Part shown: piece by piece, positions 58,801 through 64,000 of the stretch
Position numbering within the stretch: the stretch's first letter is position 1
Layout of the letters: each line of letters opens with the position of its first letter
Notes under the pieces: generated by a model
What the model saw: the letters and a program-made list of their open reading frames with translations, nothing else
The model's database searches: none
What the model was told of the DNA's origin: nothing
Assembly: GCF_040712315.1 (NCBI RefSeq)
Contig: NC_134016.1
Span: 50,054,986 to 50,118,985 of the forward strand
Reading direction: 5' to 3'
Length of the DNA stretch: 64,000 nucleotides
Origin: Castanea sativa
Lineage: Eukaryota; Streptophyta; Magnoliopsida; Fagales; Fagaceae
Position numbers and translations under genes: made by a program

Positions 58801-61800
58801 GGTGCAGAAACAATATATTGCAAAGGTCATCGGGGTATTTCCAGAGGATGAGGTATGGTCTTTTTTTTGTTGTTGAAAAAATGAGGTATGCTTTTGTTTA
58901 AGATGACAGAGGTAATTGCATGAGATATTATACTCTAATACAGAAGGAAATTTACACAGATACAAAAAGAGAAGGTTACCAAGGAAAATAATTTGAATTT
59001 TCTCACCAAATACCTATAGATTGGGAAAATTCTAGATACACCTTAGAATAGGTATGTTGCATATAATTATAGAAAGAGAACGTTTAAGATAGAGAGAAAT
59101 AGGATGAATGTGAATACTTGAATATTAAGGAAACTTTTTTTTTTTTTTTTTGGGTATGCCCTGTGTGATGAATTGAACTGCTGAAAATTAAAGATCAATC
59201 TGGGCATTTTCTTCCAATTTTTTCTAATATCGTTTTTGAAAATTTGATTTCTATGAACAGTTTCCTTTTCAAGTCATCCTATTAATGTGTATTTATTTAG
59301 GCCTGAGGATGTGGAGAGTATTCTCCCTAGACCACCTACTTAAATGCAGGAATAGATGATTTGGTCTTTTATAAAATCTGAACAGCGTACAAGCAGATTA
59401 CTGTACTGCAGTCCACTTTCTCTTTCCAGGGGGATGATGCAATTCTCTCTCTTCTTTGCTTTTGTGTGCCTGTGTTGCTCACAATCATCTGCAGTTATTG
59501 TGCTGGATCCCTTCTTTTCATGTTGCTCGTTGCAGACTTTCTGGTTCTTTATTTTAAAAAATGTTCTATGATTTCAAAAATATTTGAGTAGGTGTGGTAA
59601 TGATATTGAATTTTTTGAGGCATATAATGCATGCTACAGTTCTATGTACATTTTGTAAAATTCAACTGTATTCTGAGTGTGTTCCACTTAATATTGGTCA
59701 ACTTGATATTTAATTTATATCGCTGAAATCGTTAAAATCTTGAAGCATAGGTTAGACATTACCTTATCCAAAGAACCAGGAAAAGTTGAACACAATTAGT
59801 TGCTGCTTAATTACAGTGATAGATCTAGTAAGCCCTTCACCAAGTACCAAAAAAGTAGGGGTCCTCTTGTCTAGGGCTTCTCTGAAACCTCCTAGCCACC
59901 AGTAGAAGGTACCCAATCTTATTTTATGCAAGGTATTGGGTGCAGGATACGGTAGAGAGAATAGCACACTGGGATGGAGGATATCCTGGTTGTGAAGTGG
60001 AAAACACTGTAGATGTTGGCGACGGGAAAAGAGGAAGTGGTAGTTGAGGAAGGGAGTTTGCAAGCCATGAAAAAAAAAAAGAGAGTAAGTTCAGCATGGT
60101 TATGTGGCTGTCATGTAGAAAAGTTTTGATGGTGAAGCTGTGAAAGTGACATTGAGAACCCTTTGGAGACCAATGGGTGCTTTATACAGTCAAGATATAG
60201 GAGATTACTTGACCCTTTTCATCTTTAACAAGAAGGCAGATATGGAGAAGGTTTGGCTATGAAGCCCATGGACGGTTGACAGACACCTAGTGCTATTAAA
60301 GGAGTATGATGGGCTCTCCCAACCCTCAACATTATAGTTTGACATCATCCCTCTTTGGGTCAAGATTTCTAATTTGCCAATAACAGGGATGAGTAGGAAT
60401 GTAGGTCAGCAGATTGGGAGGACATTGGGTGAAGTCATTGACATCATCATCCTCTAGATGGAGTGGAGCGAGGAAGTTTTCTATGCATAAGAGTGAGCAT
60501 GGATTTACCTTTTTTACGGGCAAGAAATTAGACTTGGGGCAGGTGCACCTATTTGGGTTTATTTCTAGATTGAGCGATTGCCATTGCTTTGTTACTGTTG
60601 TAGCTGTTTAAGCCACCAAGAAAGAGATTGTGTAGAGAGGAAGCTAACAGAGCAAGTGAGCAACCCGTACTGATGAAGAATATTAGTTTGGCTTAGGGTT
60701 TCAAATGGGCTTATGAAAAAGAAAAGAGAGGCAGCAAAAGGCATAATACCATTTGATGCGGCATTGTCATACAGGGCATCAGAGATGGAATTGGACCCAT
60801 GCTTAGTTTATGAGCTTCGCATGATAGTGAAGCGTGAAAACCCCATTGTTTTGTTCCTTGTGGAAACGAGACTCGACTCTAGAAGCATATATAAGGTACG
60901 ATGTAGATTGGACTATCAGAATGCTTTAGCGATGGATCATATTGAAAAGGGAGGAGATTTAGCAATGGTGTGGAAGAATGAAAGCGAGTTGGACATGAAA
61001 TTTTCCTCTAGTCACCATGTTGATGTGTGGACACCATCCTGGTGCCTTGCCTAATGGCTTGTATCACCTCTGTAACTTATGTTGTACTACTACTACTAAA
61101 TGGGGAACTAAAGGGGTATATTTTTCCGTCAATGGGGCTGAGGTAGAGAGACCCACTGTCTCCATGCCTTTTTAGTTATGTGTTGAAGGCCTCATGGCCA
61201 TGCTTGGACAGGTTGAGGCAGATAGAATGATCACGAGGGTTGCAATTAGTAGAGGAGGCCCTAAATTAACCCATATTCTTTTTGCAAATGACCTTGTTCT
61301 TTTATGTTGGGTCTCAATGGAGGGATGCCAATCCCATTATGCTAGTGCTTAAGGTCTATGAAGAGGCATTGGACTAGAAACTCAACTCGGACAAATCCAC
61401 ATTGTTCTTCAGCCATAGTACTCCTAAAAGACACTGTGAGGCTCCATCATCAAACACATTAAGGTCTTCGTCAATAAAAATACTAGAAATACTTGGGCTT
61501 GCCATCATTGGTGGGACGGAAGAAAAAACAGGCATTTTGTGAAATAAAAGAGAGGTTGTGGAAGAAGTTTGGGTGGAAGGAGAAATTTTTGTCCTGGGCT
61601 AGATGTGAGATCCTAATCAAAGTATTGGCTCAAGCTATCCCTGTGTACGCAATGAGCTTTGAAGCAATCAGATAGTTTGGCTCTGGTCTAACAACCATGG
61701 AGAGAAGCTTTTGGCCGGGCCAACAGGGTCTAAGGGAGCAAATTTCATTGGATAAGCTGGGACAAGATATGCAAACCAAAAATGGAGGTGGCACTGGCTT

Positions 61801-63725
61801 TAGGAATTTCAAAGACTTTCAACCTAGCTCTACTAGCCAAACATGGATGGTTCTTAATCATAGACACTCACCCATTACCACATCAAGTGATGAAGGCCAG
61901 ACACTTCTCTTCGTGTTTTTTTTGTTTTGTTTTGTTTTTGTTTTATGGAGACAAAAATAAACCTAGACACCATATTCATGGCGGAGATTATGGAAGCCAC
62001 ACAGGTCCTTGAAGTTGGGTTAAGATGGCAAGTGGGGGTGAAAATTTGGCATGACAAGTGGATACCTGTGACAGCTATGCACAAAGTAACTTCACCACAA
62101 CATATAATACGGCCATATGCAATGGCTTGTGACCTGATAGACATAGAGTTGCACATATGGAAGCAGAAGGTAATTGATGATATTTTTGTTCCCCACAAGG
62201 CCATGATAGAATCTATTCCTCTAAGTAGGGGGCCGTCTATGAGGTATGCAAATATGGAGAGCCATTGCGAGCAGTAGATGCACAGTGAGAGAGCCTACAT
62301 CATGTTCTTGGAGGAAAAATGAAAGACCCAAACAATAGAGAGTTCAGACCCGAGGTGAATGAAACCCTTATGCACCCAAATCTGGTCCATCAAAGTCCCC
62401 AGGAAGTTAAAGCTCTTCCCTTGGAGAGTGGAGCACAACATCTTGCCCACAAAATGTCAACTGATTATGAAACACATACTATCAAACCCAATCAGATGAA
62501 TTGTATCTTATATAGCGGATGCCATAAAATCAGATCCCCCTGCCTTTGAACTGGTTTAAAGTTAACATGGTTGCTGTTCAAATGAAAGATTAACAATGCA
62601 CAGGAATTGGAGTGCTGATACAGGATTCAAATGGAGGGTGCATAGGGGCGCTGCGAGAAAGGTTACAGATGGGGCACTTGAATGATGAAGCAGTAGCGCT
62701 AGCAATACAATGGGCACTAGTGTTCATGCCAGAAATTGGGGTGAGGGAGGCAACTTTTGAACGAGACTCAACACCTGTATTCTCAGCCCTGCAATTGTGT
62801 GAAAGCTCCTTCAAAAGCTATGGATGCTTAATTCAAGAGTCCAAGAAGATGGCCAAGTATTTTTGTTCTGTAGATATTCACAGTGGTTCTAAGCTGTGCA
62901 ACCAAGCAGCCCATGCGCTTGCTTTAGAGGCTCGAAAAATAGATTCAGCAGGGATATGGTTGGAGGACATTCCTCTCTGTATCGCAAATCATTTACTCAT
63001 ATATGTACAACCTCTCTCTTATTGAGGCAAAAATCTGTGGCTTGACATTAAAAAAGAAGCAAAATACAGAGATAGATGCATTCATTTCTTAGTTGCTTTA
63101 GTTCTGAGTAACAGGGTTTAGTTGAGCCTATCAATTCGTATTTTGTGGCCTTCAATTATATGTTCATGATTCTCTGAGCTTTCATTTGCAAAATCAAATG
63201 ATATTAGTGATGGATGCTAGAAGTGTTGTTCTTTCATACGTAATTGCCTCTCTTTTTTACCGTTTGACACTTATTATTAATTTTCTTTGCAGATAATGGT
63301 TGATGCTAACATAGATTATAATGCTCGAGAAGGAAGGAGCACGGCAGAGGTGAGTCATTTTGTTCAGCCCTCTGTAATAGCAGAACTATAGTTGCTGTTA
63401 CTGTGAGACAGTAGAAGGAAAAAAAATGAAAAAGAAGGGGGGGGGGGGGTGGGGGAGTGAATTTTATGCGTTGTTATTATTGACTGTAACTCCTTGCCAT
63501 GGACCCTTATTGGTTTACTGATTTGTCTATCAAGGCATTTGATTTAACTAAGAGAATTAATAAAGTGCTTATGCTGAATCCTGAAATATTTTTCCCTTTA
63601 TGCAGGTAGAAAATGCTAATGGTGCTGTGAAGGGGAAGGCTGCTTCTACTAAATTTACCCGGATTAGTACAGATGGCACTCATAGCATTGTTTTGTGTGA
63701 ACCAATCACGGGCCGAACTCATCAA
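49858..63725 (+). CDS. RNA pseudouridine synthase 7-type (RluA/RluD family), 5' ten exons, continues past the window
   Basis: Isomerises uridine to pseudouridine in RNA. Exons by GT-AG rules: 49858-49978, 50135-50178, 50279-50356, 50585-50685, 50769-50856, 51152-51230, 51406-51488, 58787-58852, 63293-63349, 63606-63725. Every join keeps frame, giving 279 residues so far. A short asparagine/serine repeat follows the start [11 protein letters not shown]. Next comes [11 protein letters not shown], an RNA-binding S4-like stretch ([11 protein letters not shown]), KPASVPVHPCGQY, and the catalytic motif [12 protein letters not shown] with the active aspartate at about residue 176. [14 protein letters not shown] and [10 protein letters not shown] complete the visible catalytic domain. 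The 3' exons lie to the right. Introns 7 and 8 are swollen by LINEs (7.3 and 4.4 kb). Assignment to the plant PUS7 group rests on remembered family features. Confidence 0.9.
52130..52614. mobile_element. Left part of a repeat split by the LINE
   Basis: Starts near 'gattagggctgtaatgaac' and is rich in 'aacaagc', 'cttgag' and 'gactcgactt' words typical of a common plant repeat. Similar text (aacaagcttgag, gttcgacaag, gcttgagcttgttct) continues at 58375-58475 beyond the LINE, so the LINE landed inside this older repeat. Superfamily not determined. Confidence 0.5.
52721..56360 (-). pseudogene. LINE ORF2: endonuclease, reverse transcriptase and zinc-finger region, multiply frameshifted
   Basis: In order on the minus strand: an apurinic-type endonuclease start ([19 protein letters not shown] near 56260, [15 protein letters not shown], then SDHCPILLE near 55700); a linker; reverse transcriptase text (SFLALIPKK, and LFADD at 54299-54313, the catalytic YADD-type box); [15 protein letters not shown] and GGLGLRK; then the zf-RVT region ([15 protein letters not shown]). 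Frame changes occur near 56190, 55930, 55140, 54790 and 53260, so no functional polyprotein can be made. Each frame is long and clean between breaks, so the insertion is fairly recent. Confidence 0.88.
56370..58289 (-). CDS. LINE ORF1 protein, 639 residues, open
   Basis: Continuous frame starting [20 protein letters not shown], with an N-terminal region shared with plant LINE ORF1 proteins ([55 protein letters not shown]), then a low-complexity proline/serine-rich middle. Such proteins bind the element RNA. I see no clear zinc knuckle. The stop lies about 10 bp before the first ORF2 frame. The start codon falls inside the 5' inverted repeat, so the true 5' untranslated region may be missing. 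Confidence 0.75.
   Translation of the reverse strand: MGGSTFLFIESKTFEFSIVEGGSFFSLRIFERGHSSMRSVFLGKESAHRFMIHLEDLYSKKAPDQYARTFREGNLVYILQLGSNAHGKFLMVSELLHGRRKGTIVIPEGRLGSGWHYFCINLRKILRPASLFSQGSSQRTQGVTEVEAPVEGDSSLIQGGEKNIGKPNTDVSSSYASVVVGHRNNTTDRGVEGKMKSALGGAKIWSESSRNPSKKSVPGQREQVGKKMVSDSRCAYRDSCKASTLGQRELLGAKVLSTVKEIESDGMKPEQALDLFMRLERGLDGSWAIVWSEVNEVGPNSLKPSKPIKLIPSSPFVPAKPNRVWRPRQNPKTLNPAHRQSSNPVPVAHDLGFRLKMPMEDLVPIVGQVGSCSREEEARPAKARDEDPGTGIVGEAPSGADKAIIGAGEEPSGLSSPDTGSHHRLGLLELGITGGLVVGSELVRNGPVSNGMTPTEDLGKMLEDQLREGETNVEEVDSVGDFQAESGLTILPRESSGGVVSGCGSGENDNCVLDCEPLSLWVPFDPNVDTLTQDFVEGVQRNVSSPHSDWVSKLMKKFCKLVGFPIVRHEAQCLALFSILEQDCLKVNDEEVVKRPAKSGTRGLRELKGLISYVNYEGAIARSKSRDSLTDFGGASSFK
60110..63030 (+). 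mobile_element. Older LINE in intron 8, sense orientation, heavily decayed
   Basis: ORF1 remnants run from about 60110 to 60640 with recognisable stretches ([47 protein letters not shown], then [20 protein letters not shown], a zinc-knuckle region). An endonuclease remnant follows at 60790-61050 ([20 protein letters not shown]). A reverse-transcriptase piece includes [10 protein letters not shown] (about 61280-61310). A plant-LINE RNase H-like domain lies at 62612-63025 ([24 protein letters not shown] and [12 protein letters not shown]). Many stops and large deletions. No target duplication found. Confidence 0.8.
63437..63455. repeat. Poly-G tract in intron 9
   Basis: G-rich homopolymer run (with one T) between exons 9 and 10 of the pseudouridine synthase gene. 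Length is likely uncertain. Confidence 0.85.
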
Positions 63726-64000
63726 GTAAGAAATTTTGACAGGCTAAAAAGGGAATTTTACATAATCTGTAGCAGCATTTTAAGAGAGATTTCTGCGGCT
63801 TCCATGAACAAAAAAAAAAAAAAAATTTTTTTTGCTGGTTTTTGTTTTGCCTTCTTAATTTTGCTGTCAGGTTCAATATTATGTATGCTATTATGTTCTT
63901 TCCTTTTGTATTTTACATTCTCAGCAGACTTTGTGAACATCTTGTGTGTGTAGATATATGTATATATTTATTTTTTAAAGCTGTCTCATGTTTCATTTTC

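Noticed and set aside
60689..61054. Independent gene encoding a 113-residue protein
   Set aside because: The text is the endonuclease start of the decayed LINE ([20 protein letters not shown]), followed by reverse transcriptase and RNase H remnants in order.
1..64000. Bacterial-type defence systems, CRISPR arrays, organelle inserts
   Set aside because: No regularly spaced repeats, operon-like gene runs or plastid/mitochondrial gene text were seen; the DNA is plant nuclear throughout.

Overview
This window is nuclear DNA of a flowering plant. It has GT-AG introns with T-rich acceptors, plant-only gene families (TPD1, dehydrins, a membrane-anchored ubiquitin-fold protein), AT-rich intergenic DNA and a dense load of plant transposons (MITEs, SINEs, LINEs, Copia and Gypsy pieces). 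The gene set and repeats fit a eudicot, probably a woody one. A Fagales-type tree is a guess from repeat style only.

Host genes, left to right: an intact three-exon TPD1-like secreted peptide gene (4463-6294, +); an intronless-in-CDS ribosomal protein eL27 gene (19555-19962, -); two tandem dehydrin genes (23197-23643 and 28265-28534, both -); a MUB ubiquitin-fold gene whose last exon I cannot find (41844-44141, -); and ten exons of an RNA pseudouridine synthase 7-type gene (from 49858, +) that runs off the right edge. Remnants include two copies of a glutamate-1-semialdehyde aminotransferase 3' end and a PPR fragment.

The dominant architecture is duplication. Segment A (about 7998-18358) and segment B (about 30679-41384) are diverged direct copies. 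The dehydrin block is also a tandem pair (about 22007-24113 and 24461-29218), and pieces of TPD1 intron 2 recur near 21870 and 29500. Because A and B are paralogous, each gives the empty site for insertions in the other. This lets several transposons be delimited to the base with target-site duplications: a MULE MITE at 12250, a gag element with inverted LTR ends at 15228, a MULE MITE at 31897 and a solo LTR at 33130. The TPD1 intron likewise gives the empty site for a Harbinger-type element at 29754.

Right third: 44.6-49.8 kb is AT-rich repeat DNA without genes. The pseudouridine synthase gene follows, with intron 7 expanded by a 5.7 kb LINE (52629-58333, antisense, 14-bp target duplication) and intron 8 by an older sense-strand LINE (about 60110-63030).

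The most interesting points are: (1) a truncated gag element bounded by LTR ends in inverted instead of direct orientation, with a 5-bp duplication and a paralogous empty site; (2) a 38-bp perfect palindrome carrying two inverted DRE/CRT cores about 90 bp upstream of the TATA box of dehydrin 1, kept with one mismatch in dehydrin 2; (3) loss of two CACGTG boxes in dehydrin 2 by CpG-type changes, while dehydrin 1 has instead lost its last K-segment to a stop codon. I see no sign of a wholly unknown multi-gene system.
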